Source: Rhizobiales bacterium YIM 77505 (GTDB taxonomy: Bacteria > Pseudomonadota > Alphaproteobacteria > Rhizobiales > Beijerinckiaceae). From it: a DNA stretch of 64,000 nucleotides. The stretch's first letter is position 1. Each line of letters starts with the position of its first letter. The translations under genes were made by a program, and so were the position numbers. Under the pieces are notes generated by a model. It ran no database searches. It saw only the letters and a program-made list of their open reading frames with translations, and was not told where the DNA came from. Below, piece after piece: positions 35,668 through 45,394 of this stretch. The DNA lies in contig JQNH01000001.1 of NCBI GenBank assembly GCA_000745135.1, positions 1,240,001 through 1,304,000 of the forward strand. The letters are read 5' to 3'.

Positions 35668-36012
35668 ATGATGCAGCAGTTTGATGCACTCCAGAAGTTC
35701 AGCAAGGACAATGTCGACGCAGCGCTGAAGACCTTTGGCGCGGTGTCCAAGGGCGCGCAGGCGATTGCGGTCGAGACCGCGGACTACGCCAAGAAGGCGT
35801 TCGAGGAGACCACCGCCACGCTTGAGAAGCTCGTCGGTGCCAGGACCCTCGACAAGGCCTTCGAGATCCAGAGCGACTATGTGAAGTCGGCCTACGAGAA
35901 CTTCGTCGTGCAGTCGACCAAGATCGGCGAGCTCTATGCCAACCTCGCCAAGGAAGCCCTGAAGCCGTTCGAAGGCGTGGTTGCCACGAACGCCAAGCCG
36001 GTGGCGAAGTAA
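35668..36012 (+). CDS. Phasin family protein
   Basis: Small amphipathic helical protein of the kind that coats polyhydroxyalkanoate granules. The 114-residue sequence shows the phasin_2 pattern: FDALQKFSKDNVDAALKTFGAVSKGAQAIAVETADYAKKAFEE, then the LVGARTLDKAFEIQSDYVKSAYE core. It stands alone with its own promoter, a PhaR-like operator and a strong terminator. The first of two ATGs (35668, 35671) is used. No PHA synthase gene is in the window. Confidence 0.93.
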   Translation: MMQQFDALQKFSKDNVDAALKTFGAVSKGAQAIAVETADYAKKAFEETTATLEKLVGARTLDKAFEIQSDYVKSAYENFVVQSTKIGELYANLAKEALKPFEGVVATNAKPVAK

Positions 36013-36040
36013 GCCTGCTGCCCGACGCGGAAGAGCTGAG

Positions 36041-36070
36041 CGCCCGGCGCACCGCCGGGCGTTTTCTTTT
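36041..36070 (+). terminator. Strong terminator after the phasin gene
   Basis: CGCCCGGCG at 36041-36049 and CGCCGGGCG at 36053-36061 form a perfect 9-bp stem with a 3-base loop, followed by TTTTCTTTT. Confidence 0.93.
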
Positions 36071-36274
36071 GGCGCCCCTCGCTTCTGACCTGCACCGGCG
36101 ATGGTTCGGGCCGGTATCGCATGGAAGCAGGGCACATCCCGGGCGCCGCCGAGCCGGTGGCGTGGTGACGCGCACGGGGCTCGCGGTCTGGCGCATGGCG
36201 CGAGACGATTCTACATTAAGAATCGAAACGCACCGGACGAAGGCGCCGGTCGGGTGAGGGCGCACCGTTCACAG

Positions 36275-36667
36275 ATGGAGACCAACCGGATCATCGCCAC
36301 GCGAACCGATCCCGCGTCGCGCTGGCGCGAAACGGCCGCCGCGCCGCGCGGTCCAGGCGCCGACGATGGGCGGACCGGCACGGCGGTCATCACCAAACCG
36401 AAGACCCGTACCAAACGGCCCAACCTTTACCGGGTGCTGCTGCTCAACGACGACTATACGCCCATGGAGTTCGTCGTGCATGTTCTCGAGCGCTTCTTCA
36501 ACAAGTCGCGGGAGGACGCCACCCGGATCATGCTGCATGTCCACCAGAACGGCGTGGGCGAATGCGGCATCTACACCTACGAGGTCGCCGAGACGAAAGT
36601 CACGCAGGTGATGGATTTCGCCCGCAAGCACCAACACCCGCTTCAGTGCGTTATGGAAAAGAAGTAG
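36275..36667 (+). CDS. clpS: ATP-dependent Clp protease adaptor ClpS
   Basis: Adaptor that delivers N-degron substrates to ClpAP. The 130-residue protein has a disordered N-terminus of about 45 residues and the ClpS core: [25 protein letters not shown] (the NDDYT-M-FV pocket), [22 protein letters not shown], and the C-terminal [17 protein letters not shown]. The ATG at 36275 is the first one that gives a credible length; no strong ribosome site precedes it. clpA begins 20 bases after the stop. Confidence 0.93.
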   Translation: METNRIIATRTDPASRWRETAAAPRGPGADDGRTGTAVITKPKTRTKRPNLYRVLLLNDDYTPMEFVVHVLERFFNKSREDATRIMLHVHQNGVGECGIYTYEVAETKVTQVMDFARKHQHPLQCVMEKK

Positions 36668-36687
36668 CCCCAGCCAAGAGAATTCCC

Positions 36688-39147
36688 TTGCCGAGCTTTT
36701 CACGCAGTCTCGAACAAGCGCTCCACCGGGCCCTCGCCCTCGCCGGCGAGCGCCGCCATGAATACGCGACGTTGGAGCACCTGCTGCTCGCCCTGATCGA
36801 CGATCAGGATGCGGCGGCGGTCATGCGCGCCTGCAATGTCGATCTCGACCTCCTGCGCCGCAACTTGATCGAGTATGTGGACACGGAGCTCGCCAACCTC
36901 GTCACGGACGGCCGGACCGACTCGAAGCCGACCGCCGGCTTCCAGCGCGTCATCCAAAGGGCCGTGATCCACGTCCAGTCCTCGGGGCGCGAGGAGGTCA
37001 CCGGCGCCAATGTTCTCGTCGCCATCTTCGCCGAACGGGAGAGCCATGCCGCCTACTTCCTGCAAGAGCAGGATATGACCCGCTATGACGCCGTGAACTA
37101 CATCAGCCACGGCATCGCCAAGCGCCCGGGCCTCAGCGAGAGCCGGGCCCCTCGCGGCTCCGAGGAGGAGTCGAACGAGCGGCCGACGGGTGAGGAGGGC
37201 GACAGCCGGCAGAAGAAGAAGGGCGACGCCCTCGATGCCTATTGCGTCAACCTCAACAAGAAGGCGCGCGAGGGGAAGATCGACCCGCTCATCGGGCGCG
37301 AGGCCGAGGTTCAGCGCACCATCCAGGTGCTTTGCCGCCGCCAGAAGAACAATCCGCTGCTGGTGGGCGACCCGGGCGTCGGCAAGACCGCCATCGCCGA
37401 GGGCCTGGCCCGCAAGATCGTGAAGAAGGAGGTCCCCGAGGTTCTCGAGAACGCGACCGTCTTCGCGCTCGACATGGGCGCGCTGCTGGCCGGGACGCGC
37501 TACCGGGGCGACTTCGAGGAGCGGCTCAAGCAAGTCATCAAGGAGATCGAGCAGCACCCGAACGCCATCATGTTCATCGACGAGATCCATACGGTGATCG
37601 GCGCCGGGGCCACCTCCGGCGGCGCGATGGACGCCTCGAACCTGCTCAAGCCCGCCCTCGCTGCGGGGACGCTGCGCTGCATCGGGTCCACGACCTACAA
37701 GGAATACCGGCAGTATTTCGAGAAGGACCGCGCGCTCGTTCGGCGCTTCCAGAAGATCGACGTCAACGAGCCGTCGATCCCGGACACGATCGAGATCATG
37801 AAAGGGCTGAAGCCCTACTTCGAGGAGTTCCACAAGCTCCGCTATACGGGCGACGCCATCAAGGCGGCGGTCGAGCTTTCGGCCCGCTACATCAATGACC
37901 GCAAGCTCCCCGACAAGGCGATCGACGTGATCGACGAGACGGGCGCGTCGCAGATGCTCCTGCCCGAGCACCGGCGCAAGAAGACGATCGGCGTCAAGGA
38001 GATCGAGGCGACCGTCGCCACCATGGCCCGCATACCGCCGAAGACGGTGTCGAAGGACGACGCCGAGGTGCTGGCCAACCTCCAGAACACCCTGAAGACG
38101 GTCGTCTATGGCCAGGACGCGGCCATCGATGCGCTGACCGCCTCGATCAAGCTCGCGCGTGCGGGTCTGCGTGACCCTGAGAAGCCGATCGGCTCCTATC
38201 TCTTTGCGGGGCCGACCGGCGTCGGCAAGACCGAGGTCGCTCGGCAGCTCGCGAAGTCGCTCGGGGTCGAACTCCTGCGCTTCGACATGTCGGAGTACAT
38301 GGAACGGCACACCGTCAGCCGCCTGATCGGCGCCCCTCCCGGTTACGTCGGCTTCGATCAGGGCGGACTGCTCACGGATGGGGTGGACCAGCACCCGCAC
38401 TGCGTGCTGCTCCTGGACGAGATCGAGAAGGCTCATCCCGACCTGTTCAACATCCTCCTGCAGGTGATGGACCACGGGAAGCTGACCGATCACAACGGCA
38501 AGCAGGTCGACTTCCGCAACGTGATCATCATCATGACCACGAATGCCGGCGCCGCCGATCTTGCCCGCTCGGCCTATGGCTTTACCCAAAGCAAACGGGA
38601 GGGCGACGATACGGAGGCCATCAACCGCCTCTTCGCGCCCGAGTTCCGCAACCGTCTCGATGCGATCATCTCCTTCGGCCGCCTTCCGAAGGAGGTCGTG
38701 GCAAAGGTGGTCGACAAATTCGTGATGCAGCTCGAGGCGCAACTCGCCGACCGGAACGTCGTCATCGAGCTCACCGACGAGGCGCGCGACTGGCTCGTCG
38801 AGCATGGCTATGACGAGACGATGGGCGCCCGCCCGATGGGCCGGCTGATCCAAACGATCATCAAGACGCCGCTGGCCGATGAAGTGCTGTTCGGCAAGCT
38901 GAAGAACGGCGGCGCCGTGCGGGTCATCGTGGTCAAAGGCGACGACGGCAAGGAGAGTCTCGGGTTCGAATATCCGGAGGGGCCGGTCATGCCCCGGCCC
39001 GAGCGGGACGTCACCAACGCGGCCAAGAAGCGCACGCGGCGCAAGCCGCGGACCTTCAAGGCGGCGCGCAAGCCGAACAAGCCGCGCGGCGGGGGCGGCG
39101 GGGGCGGCGTTCGGACCGTTCCTAAAGTGCCGCTGGTCCGGGCATGA
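36688..39147 (+). CDS. clpA: ATP-dependent Clp protease ATP-binding subunit ClpA
   Basis: Hexameric unfoldase that feeds ClpP. The 819-residue protein has a Clp N-domain ([18 protein letters not shown]), D1 with Walker [16 protein letters not shown] and Walker [16 protein letters not shown]2 with [15 protein letters not shown] and [16 protein letters not shown], and a final Arg/Lys/Pro tail of about 45 residues with a run of seven Gly. The start is a TTG at 36688: the family begins [14 protein letters not shown] lies seven bases upstream, and no ATG is near. The TTG start and basic tail are the oddities. It overlaps the next small gene by four bases. Confidence 0.95.
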   Translation: MPSFSRSLEQALHRALALAGERRHEYATLEHLLLALIDDQDAAAVMRACNVDLDLLRRNLIEYVDTELANLVTDGRTDSKPTAGFQRVIQRAVIHVQSSGREEVTGANVLVAIFAERESHAAYFLQEQDMTRYDAVNYISHGIAKRPGLSESRAPRGSEEESNERPTGEEGDSRQKKKGDALDAYCVNLNKKAREGKIDPLIGREAEVQRTIQVLCRRQKNNPLLVGDPGVGKTAIAEGLARKIVKKEVPEVLENATVFALDMGALLAGTRYRGDFEERLKQVIKEIEQHPNAIMFIDEIHTVIGAGATSGGAMDASNLLKPALAAGTLRCIGSTTYKEYRQYFEKDRALVRRFQKIDVNEPSIPDTIEIMKGLKPYFEEFHKLRYTGDAIKAAVELSARYINDRKLPDKAIDVIDETGASQMLLPEHRRKKTIGVKEIEATVATMARIPPKTVSKDDAEVLANLQNTLKTVVYGQDAAIDALTASIKLARAGLRDPEKPIGSYLFAGPTGVGKTEVARQLAKSLGVELLRFDMSEYMERHTVSRLIGAPPGYVGFDQGGLLTDGVDQHPHCVLLLDEIEKAHPDLFNILLQVMDHGKLTDHNGKQVDFRNVIIIMTTNAGAADLARSAYGFTQSKREGDDTEAINRLFAPEFRNRLDAIISFGRLPKEVVAKVVDKFVMQLEAQLADRNVVIELTDEARDWLVEHGYDETMGARPMGRLIQTIIKTPLADEVLFGKLKNGGAVRVIVVKGDDGKESLGFEYPEGPVMPRPERDVTNAAKKRTRRKPRTFKAARKPNKPRGGGGGGGVRTVPKVPLVRA

Positions 39148-39407
39148 CCCCGGACGTGCCAGACGGTTCTCTTCAGCCGTCGGCGGCGCCGCCGGCAGCG
39201 CAGAAGCTGTCCTGGCGCGAACAGCGCTGGCAGCGTCGCCGCCGGCGCAAGGCGTTCGAGGAAGTCCTGGGCTGGATTTTCGTGCCGCTCATCGTCGGTG
39301 CCGTCTATTGGGGCCTGACGGCGGCGCTGGACGCCGCCGGCACTTCGCCGGCGGCGATCGTGCAAGGCCTGCAGCTGTTTCTCAGCGGCGGCGGGCAGAC
39401 CCCGTAA
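39144..39407 (+). CDS. Small single-pass membrane protein of unknown function
   Basis: The 87-residue protein overlaps the clpA stop by four bases (ATGA). It has a Pro/Ala-rich start, a very basic stretch (REQRWQRRRRRKAFEE), one membrane helix (VLGWIFVPLIVGAVYWGLTAAL, residues about 41-62) and a Gly-rich end. The basic stretch before the helix predicts the N-terminus in the cytoplasm. No family is recognised; coupling to clpA hints at co-expression only. Confidence 0.65.
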   Translation: MTPDVPDGSLQPSAAPPAAQKLSWREQRWQRRRRRKAFEEVLGWIFVPLIVGAVYWGLTAALDAAGTSPAAIVQGLQLFLSGGGQTP

Positions 39408-39778
39408 GGGGGGCGGGAAGACCGTTCAAGGTCCGCTTCGCATCGCAAGGGTTGAGCGGGCGCTGTCGCTTCGTCGCCTTGCCCGCTCCGCTTCCCATGA
39501 GCAACTCCCTGGCGGAGATAGGCGTGAGCGATGTGGCGCCCGGGATGCGTCACCTCTGGCTTCTTGACACGCCCGTGTCGGTCCAGGTCTCCCCGGCAGC
39601 TGCCTGTCGGCAGCATCACATCGAGATTGTCGGGCCATCCCTCCCATGTGCTCCTTTCACCATCGCCGAACGATACACCAGCGCAGGCAGCAAGCTGGCG
39701 AAAGCGGACGGCCTGCCCATCTGCCCCTTGGAGAGAGGATCGAGGCAGGGCTGAAAGGTCCGACCAGGGCTCTTTCTC
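39408..39778. other. 371-base stretch with no convincing gene
   Basis: Overlapping open frames exist on both strands, for example one starting at an ATG at 39498 on plus and one on minus across 39305-39619. None has a good ribosome site or recognisable similarity. No clear hairpin terminator is seen after the small membrane protein gene. Confidence 0.5.
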
Positions 39779-40210
39779 TCAAGCCATCTGCCGCAAGGCA
39801 GCGCGGATGGCTTCTGCATGGCGCTCCAATGTTTCCTTTGGCGCCATCTCGCCCGTGTGCGGCCGCAACGCCACGCTCTTCCAGCGGGGCAGGATGTGGA
39901 AGTGCAGGTGAAAGACGACCTGTCCTCCGGCCTCCTCATTGAACTGCTGCAGCGTGATGCCCTCGGCCTCCATGCCGGCCTTCACCGCACGCGCCAGCTT
40001 CTGGACCACGATCATGGTGCGGGCGAGGTCTTCTTCAGCCACGTCGAGGAGGTTGCGAGCGGGGGCCTTCGGGATCACGAGCACATGCCCGTCGGCCCGG
40101 GGCATGATGTCCATGAAGGCGAGCGTGTGCTCATCCTCATACACCTTCACGCAGGGAAGCTCGCCGCGGAGGATCTTCGCAAACACGTTGGAAGGGTCGT
40201 AGGTCGTCAT
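39779..40210 (-). CDS. HIT family protein (nucleotide hydrolase)
   Basis: Histidine-triad proteins hydrolyse nucleoside phosphoramidates and similar AMP adducts. The 143-residue sequence has the family start YDPSNVFAKILRGELPCVKVYEDEHTLAFMDI, GHVLVIPKAPARNLLD, and the triad HLHFHILPRW. The ATG at 40210 is preceded by a weak GAGG. It lies 71 bases downstream of the FemAB-like gene on the same strand. Confidence 0.94.
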   Translation of the reverse strand: MTTYDPSNVFAKILRGELPCVKVYEDEHTLAFMDIMPRADGHVLVIPKAPARNLLDVAEEDLARTMIVVQKLARAVKAGMEAEGITLQQFNEEAGGQVVFHLHFHILPRWKSVALRPHTGEMAPKETLERHAEAIRAALRQMA

Positions 40211-40281
40211 CGGAGCCTCAGCTTCACGCCGGCCGCACCATGCACGTCGGCGCTGCCAGCGTCCAGGGCCGCCGCTGTGCG

Positions 40282-41499
40282 TCAGGCGTCCTGCGGGTGC
40301 CTGAACGGCATCGTCGCAGACAACTCGCCCATGGCCGCCAGGACATAGGCCTGCTCGCGGCGAAGGTAATCGGCAATGGCACGCCGGAAGGCAGGGTCCG
40401 CGATGTCGTGAGCGGAGTAGGTGAGCACCGGCCGATAGCCACGGGCGAGCTTGTGCTCCCCTTGCGCCCCGGCCTCGACCCGCTTCAGCCCGTGCGCCAC
40501 AGCATAGTCGATGGCCTGAAAGTAGCAGAGCTCGAAGTGTAGGAACGGGTGGTGCTCGATACAGCCCCAGTTCCGTCCGTAGAGCGCCACGTCGCCGCGG
40601 AAATTGATGGCGCCCGCGATGTAGCGCCCGGCCCGCTTCGCGAGGATGAGAACGATGCGCTCCCCGAGCCGCTCTCCAATTAGCGAGAAGAAGCGCCGGT
40701 TCAGATAGGGCCGCCCCCATTTGCGGGAGCCGGTATCCATGTAGAAGGCGAAGAAGGCGTCCCAATGCCCTTCGGTGATATCACGGCCCGACAGGACCTC
40801 GACGGTGATGCCCTCCGAGAGTGCGTCGCGCCGCTCGCGGCGAATCGCCTTGCGCTTGCGTGAGGCGAGCGCGGTGAGGAAATCCTCGAAGCTGCGGTAG
40901 CCCTCGTTGAACCAATGAAACTGCTGGTCGACGCGCTGCAGGAGGCCTTGCTGCCCCAGCGCCTCCCAATCGGCTTGATGCAGGAAGGTGAGGTGGATGG
41001 ACGAGGCGCCGGCCTGATCGCGCACGGCGCGCAGGCCAGCGACGAGTGTCCGGCACATCGCTTCGCGATCGGCTCCCGGGGCGACGAGGAGGCGAGGACC
41101 GGTGACCGGCGTGAAGGGAACCGCCACCTGAAGCTTTGGGTAATAGCGCCCGCCCGCGCGTAGATAGGCGTCGGCCCAGGCGTGGTCGAAGACGTATTCG
41201 CCCTGCGAGTGGGTCTTCAGATAGCATGGCGCGGCCGCAGCCAGCCGCCCGCCGCCGTCCTCAACGAGAAGATGAGCGGGATGCCAGCCGCTCCGCCCCC
41301 CCACGCAGCCCGACTCTTCCAGTGCCCAGAGGAAGGCATGGGATACAAAAGGGTTGAAAGTCTCCTCGGCTTCCTCCGCTTCCCCGGCAGAGATCGTGTT
41401 CCCGTGACGGCGAGGATTGGCGCAAGCATCCCACTCGGCCGCCGGAATGTCTTTAAGACCCGGCGCCGTCCTAATCTTGACCGTCGTCCTGATGGTCAT
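40282..41499 (-). CDS. FemAB-like GNAT protein (DUF482)
   Basis: The 405-residue protein belongs to the FemAB-like GNAT family (PF04339). Visible marks are NPFVSHAFLWALEESGC, the aromatic YVFDHAWADAYLRAGGRYYPKLQVAVPFTPVTGPRLL, FHWFNEGYRSFEDFLTALASRKRK, and the acyl-transfer half GRNWGCIEHHPFLHFELCYFQAIDYAV. Related proteins are annotated in peptidoglycan or lipid modification, but no substrate has been settled. It follows the phosphodiesterase gene by 19 bases on the same strand. Confidence 0.88.
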   Translation of the reverse strand: MTIRTTVKIRTAPGLKDIPAAEWDACANPRRHGNTISAGEAEEAEETFNPFVSHAFLWALEESGCVGGRSGWHPAHLLVEDGGGRLAAAAPCYLKTHSQGEYVFDHAWADAYLRAGGRYYPKLQVAVPFTPVTGPRLLVAPGADREAMCRTLVAGLRAVRDQAGASSIHLTFLHQADWEALGQQGLLQRVDQQFHWFNEGYRSFEDFLTALASRKRKAIRRERRDALSEGITVEVLSGRDITEGHWDAFFAFYMDTGSRKWGRPYLNRRFFSLIGERLGERIVLILAKRAGRYIAGAINFRGDVALYGRNWGCIEHHPFLHFELCYFQAIDYAVAHGLKRVEAGAQGEHKLARGYRPVLTYSAHDIADPAFRRAIADYLRREQAYVLAAMGELSATMPFRHPQDA

Positions 41500-41518
41500 C
41501 GCATGCGGCCGCCGCAGC

Positions 41519-42304
41519 TCACACGGCGCTCTCGTCCATCGCGGGTCGGCGATCCCCGTGCGGGCGAAAGCCCTCGAAGACGATCTGGTCGGCGTGGAGC
41601 GCCGCCTTCCGGCAGTCCTCCTCCGTACGGACGGTCCAGGTCATCACCGGCATATGGCGCAGGTGGCGACACAGGAAGGGCGCTGCGCAAGGCAGGTCCG
41701 CCACGCGCCAGGACAGGAAGTCAGGCTCCGTGGCGCCGAAATGGAGCAGGTTGGCGAGCTCGCGCTTCTGCTCGGCTGTGAGCGGAACACTGGTGAAGCC
41801 GTCATAGCTCGACTCCGCCACGATGCCGCGCGGGATCTCCGGTGCGGTCTTGCGGACTGCCGCGACGATGACCGGATCGAACGACTTGACGGCAAGCGGC
41901 CCGTCATAGGTTGACACGAGGTCAAGGACCCGGTGCGTCAGGGTAAGGTCATGGTCGAACCGGCTCTTGATCTCGACGATGAGCGGGACGCGCCCCGCGA
42001 TCCGGGCCAGGAACTCCGCGAGCGTCGGGATTTTGTCGGTCGTCTCCTTGATGGCGAGGGCGGCCAGCTCGCGAGCCGATCGGGCGCGCACGAGGCCCTG
42101 TTCGCCGGTCAGCCGCTCCAGGGTGAAATCATGGAATACGACCGCGTCGCCGTCGGCGGTATCCTGGACGTCGCACTCGATGGCGAAGTCTGCCTCGATG
42201 GCCGCCTCGGCGGCGCGCAAGGTGTTCTCGTAGATGCCGGCGGCCGGGTCGTGGAGGCCTCGATGGGCGATCGGGCGCGCCACGAGCCAATCAGGGGCGT
42301 TCAT
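41519..42304 (-). CDS. Glycerophosphodiester phosphodiesterase
   Basis: Hydrolyses glycerophosphodiesters to glycerol-3-phosphate and an alcohol. The 261-residue protein has the GDPD signature: AHRGLHDPAAGIYENT with the first catalytic His, EADFAIECDVQDTADGDAVVFHD with metal-binding acids and the second His, then IVEIKSRF. No signal peptide is visible, so it is cytosolic. Its ATG overlaps the ridA stop by four bases, so the two are coupled. Confidence 0.92.
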   Translation of the reverse strand: MNAPDWLVARPIAHRGLHDPAAGIYENTLRAAEAAIEADFAIECDVQDTADGDAVVFHDFTLERLTGEQGLVRARSARELAALAIKETTDKIPTLAEFLARIAGRVPLIVEIKSRFDHDLTLTHRVLDLVSTYDGPLAVKSFDPVIVAAVRKTAPEIPRGIVAESSYDGFTSVPLTAEQKRELANLLHFGATEPDFLSWRVADLPCAAPFLCRHLRHMPVMTWTVRTEEDCRKAALHADQIVFEGFRPHGDRRPAMDESAV

Positions 42305-42771
42305 CGGACCTCGAACATTGCTTCGACCTCCACCGCCGCATCGAGGGGCAGCTCCGCAACCCCGATGGTGGAGCGCGCATGCCGACCCTTGTCGCCGAAG
42401 ACGGCCACCATGAGGTCGGACGCTCCGTTCATGACAGGGGCCAGCGCCGCGAAGGTCGGCTCCGCGTTGATGAAGCCGCCGAGCCGGACGCAACGCACCA
42501 CCTGGTCGAGATCGCCCACCGCCGCTCTCAGCTGCGCCAGAACATTGATGGCGCACAGCCGCGCCGCCTCCTGGCCTGCCTCCGGCGACACCTCCGCCCC
42601 GAGCTTGCCTTTGTGCCGGTCGGCGATCGTGCCGTCCTGTCCAAGGCAGAGCTGGCCTGAAATCACCACGAGCTGGCCTGTGCGGACAAAGGGAACATAG
42701 TTGGCGACCGGGGCGGCCGGGCTCGGGAGGACGATGCCAAGCTCCGCAAGCCTCTGTTCCGCCGCGCCCAT
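42301..42771 (-). CDS. RidA family protein
   Basis: Members deaminate reactive enamine and imine intermediates such as 2-aminoacrylate. The 156-residue protein has the RidA core: VPFVRTGQLVVISGQLCLGQDG, ARLCAINVLAQLRAAVGDLDQVVRCVRLGGFI, and GRHARSTIGVAELPLDAAVEVEAMF with the catalytic Arg region. It belongs to a longer subgroup than E. coli RidA. AAGGAGGAG just upstream decides the ATG at 42771 rather than an ATG at 42840. Confidence 0.92.
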   Translation of the reverse strand: MGAAEQRLAELGIVLPSPAAPVANYVPFVRTGQLVVISGQLCLGQDGTIADRHKGKLGAEVSPEAGQEAARLCAINVLAQLRAAVGDLDQVVRCVRLGGFINAEPTFAALAPVMNGASDLMVAVFGDKGRHARSTIGVAELPLDAAVEVEAMFEVR

Positions 42772-42883
42772 CCGCTCCTCCTTGGCTTCCCTGGTGTTCT
42801 GGCCCATGCCAACCCGAGAGGCAAGGGCGTGAGTTGCCACTCCGAAGCGGCGTTCCTATGGTCTCATGCTTGAGGAGGTCTCC

Positions 42884-43717
42884 ATGCGGCATTGGATCAC
42901 TCGGATCGCGGCGCTGGGCGCAGTGTCGGCGGTCCTGGCCGGAGGCGCGGCAAGGGCAGAGGGCGCCGTTCTCGTTCCGCACCGGGCGGTCTACGACCTG
43001 TCCCTGATCGGCGCCCCGAATGCCCGCGGCGTCGAAAGCGCCCGCGGCCGCATCGCCTTCGACTTCACGGGCGATGCCTGTGAAGGCTACGCGCTCAACT
43101 ACCGCCAGGTGACCGTCCTCGAAGGCGGCGAGACAGGCACGCGCGTCTCGGATCTCAAGTCGGCCACCTTCGAGACGGGCGATGGCACCAGCTTCCGCTT
43201 CCGCAGCGAGTCTGACATGCAAGGGCGCTCCGCCCGCCGCCTCGTCGGCGATGCGGAACGCAGGGACGGCGTGCTGTCGGTGAGGATCGCACAGCCGAAG
43301 GCAGAGCGCTTCACCTCCGGCGGAGACCCCGTTTTCCCGACCGATCATATGAAACGCCTGATCGAGGCGGCGCAGGCCGGGAGGACCACGCTCTCCCTCA
43401 AGGTCTTTGACGGTTCCGACGACGGTCGCAAGGTCTACGACACGCTCGCGGTCATCGGCCGCCGGATCGAGCCTGGCGCGGGTGCGCCGGTGGAGCCGCC
43501 GCTTCGCACGGGGGACTTCGAGAAGCTCCCCCGTTGGCCGGTAACGCTCAGCTATTTCGCGCCCGATCGGGGCGAGCAGACGCCGATCTACACGATCTCC
43601 TTCGAGCTTTACGAGAATGGGGTCAGCCGAGACCTTCGTCTCGACTACGGCACCTTCGCCCTCAAGGGCGAACTCAGCCAGTTCGAGCTCATGCCCGCAA
43701 GCGCCTGTCAACGCTGA
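42884..43717 (+). CDS. eipB: Cell envelope integrity protein EipB (DUF1849)
   Basis: Periplasmic beta-barrel-like protein needed for envelope integrity in Brucella. The 277-residue protein has a signal peptide (RIAALGAVSAVLAGGAARA), the DUF1849 start VLVPHRAVYDLSL, and the two family cysteines, Cys66 (GDACEGYALNYRQ) and Cys275 (SACQR at the extreme C-terminus), which form a disulfide in the Brucella protein. GAGGAGG at 42872-42878 sets the ATG at 42884. Its 3' end overlaps the convergent dinB by ten bases. Confidence 0.92.
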   Translation: MRHWITRIAALGAVSAVLAGGAARAEGAVLVPHRAVYDLSLIGAPNARGVESARGRIAFDFTGDACEGYALNYRQVTVLEGGETGTRVSDLKSATFETGDGTSFRFRSESDMQGRSARRLVGDAERRDGVLSVRIAQPKAERFTSGGDPVFPTDHMKRLIEAAQAGRTTLSLKVFDGSDDGRKVYDTLAVIGRRIEPGAGAPVEPPLRTGDFEKLPRWPVTLSYFAPDRGEQTPIYTISFELYENGVSRDLRLDYGTFALKGELSQFELMPASACQR

Positions 43718-44973
43718 GGGCGGAGCGCAAGGCCGCGCTGAACGACATCCCGGCCAAACTTCTCCCGCAGCCGGTCGACCGCCGCTTCCCGGCGCACGAG
43801 GCGTTCCACATCCGGATCGGCAAGATCGCCCCGGTCCGCCTCCGCTGCGCCACAAAGGTCGCCGCTGCCGATGCCGATCAGGCGGAAAGCGGTGCCGTCG
43901 CACTCCGCCTTCAGGAGGCGCTGGGCGGCCTCGAAGAGGCGCGTTGCAAGCTGGGTGGGCGGGATCGTCGTGGTCCGCGTCCGAATGCGGAACGCGGCAT
44001 CCTTCAGCTTCAGGGTCACCGTGCGGCCTGCGAGTTCCGCCCGCTTGAGGCGCCACGACACCGTCTCGCAGAGGCGCCATAGGATCGGCTGCAATTCCTC
44101 GAAGCTGCTTCGATCGTGCTCGAAGGTCGTCTCGGCGGAGACACTCTTTGGCGGCCGGTGCGGGCGCACCGGGCGGCTGTCCTCACCTCTCGACAGGCGC
44201 TGAAGGTCGCCCGCCTCGCGGCCGAGGACCCGCATCAGCTCGGTCAAGGGCATGGTGCGCACGTCGCTCAGGCGCCGAATGCCGTGGGCGGCGAGCCGGG
44301 CCTGCGCGGCGGCGCCGATCCCAGGAACGACCGACACGGGCAGCGCGGCCAGACGCTCCAACGTCTCCTCCCGGCCGATGATCGAGAAGCCCCGTGGCTT
44401 GTCGAGGTCCGAGGCGAGCTTTGCCAGGAACTTGTTGTGCGACAGCCCGATGGAGACGCTGATGCCGATCTCGTCCTCGACCCGTCTGGCGAAGCGCACC
44501 AGGGTCACGGCGGGGCTTGCGTGGTGAAGCCGCTCCGTGCCGGAAAGGTCGAGAAAGGCCTCGTCGATGGAGATCGGCTCCACGAGCGGCGTCATGCCGA
44601 GCATCAGGCGCCGCACGTCCCGGGCGGCGCGGCGGTATTTCTCGATGTCGGGTTTGATCACCACTGCGTCAGGGCAAAGCTTCAGGGCCTTGAACATCGG
44701 CATCGCCGAACGAACGCCGGTGGTTCGTGCAAGGTAGCACGCGGTCGCCACGACCCCGCGCTTGCCGCCGCCGACGATCACGGGCTTGTCGCGAAGGGCT
44801 GGATCGTCGCGCTTCTCGATCGCCGCGAAAAAGGCGTCGCAGTCCACATGGGCAATGGCGAGCGTGTCCCGTTCAGGGTGCGAGAGGAGGCGAGGCGAAC
44901 CGCAGCGTGGGCAGCGACCGCCCGCATCTTGCCGGCTGTCCAAGAGGCAATCGCGGCAGACGGAAGCCAGCAT
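43708..44973 (-). CDS. dinB: DNA polymerase IV with N-terminal zinc ribbon
   Basis: Y-family polymerase for lesion bypass. The 421-residue protein has the palm acids in [17 protein letters not shown] (Asp44) and [11 protein letters not shown], the finger segment [20 protein letters not shown], the helix-hairpin-helix [18 protein letters not shown], and the little finger. Ahead of this is a four-cysteine zinc ribbon (Cys6, Cys9, Cys21, Cys24) absent from E. coli DinB but found in several rhizobial homologues. No beta-clamp motif of the usual QL-LF form is obvious at the C-terminus. Confidence 0.93.
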   Translation of the reverse strand: MLASVCRDCLLDSRQDAGGRCPRCGSPRLLSHPERDTLAIAHVDCDAFFAAIEKRDDPALRDKPVIVGGGKRGVVATACYLARTTGVRSAMPMFKALKLCPDAVVIKPDIEKYRRAARDVRRLMLGMTPLVEPISIDEAFLDLSGTERLHHASPAVTLVRFARRVEDEIGISVSIGLSHNKFLAKLASDLDKPRGFSIIGREETLERLAALPVSVVPGIGAAAQARLAAHGIRRLSDVRTMPLTELMRVLGREAGDLQRLSRGEDSRPVRPHRPPKSVSAETTFEHDRSSFEELQPILWRLCETVSWRLKRAELAGRTVTLKLKDAAFRIRTRTTTIPPTQLATRLFEAAQRLLKAECDGTAFRLIGIGSGDLCGAAEADRGDLADPDVERLVRREAAVDRLREKFGRDVVQRGLALRPQR

Positions 44974-44989
44974 GGACGCGATGCTCAGG

Positions 44990-45280
44990 TCACTCGAAGA
45001 AATCGGAGGGCGAAAGCACCCGGCGGGCGTCCATGATGCTTTCTGGCGGTACTCCCATTTCGGAAGCAAAGCTTATAAGTATCTCCTCATCGGCCACGAT
45101 GTAGTCCAGAAGCCCGCTCAGGAAGCTTGGGGACTGTGCGGCAACACGGAAGGCGTCTGGCCGGATGCCGGTTGCTTCCAGGAAGCTGCCGAGCCGTGTC
45201 GGGCTGGCGCTGAGGAAGCTGAGGCCCTGGATGGCAATTTCTTCGGCCGTGGCGCGGTCGATCAAGGCGCGGCGGGGCAT
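44990..45280 (-). CDS. DUF3572 family protein
   Basis: The 96-residue helical protein matches the small alphaproteobacterial DUF3572 family: [24 protein letters not shown], then [28 protein letters not shown], ending [11 protein letters not shown]. It lies 16 bases before dinB on the same strand and is divergent from divK. Function is unknown; the fixed neighbourhood of divK and pleD in rhizobia is suggestive but not proof of a cell-cycle role. Confidence 0.85.
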   Translation of the reverse strand: MPRRALIDRATAEEIAIQGLSFLSASPTRLGSFLEATGIRPDAFRVAAQSPSFLSGLLDYIVADEEILISFASEMGVPPESIMDARRVLSPSDFFE

Positions 45281-45394
45281 GGCGGGGAGTGGGTTTGCGT
45301 TTCGTCAAGAAGTCTCAGCTTACATTCTCCGACGGATTGGGGGCGGCGTGAAGAGCGGATCTCGGTGTCCTGGCGCCGGGAGGGGACGGTAGTC

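Noticed and set aside
39498-39754. Plus-strand 85-codon frame beginning MSNSLAEIG
   Set aside because: There is no ribosome site and no recognised similarity, and the opposite strand is also open across it.
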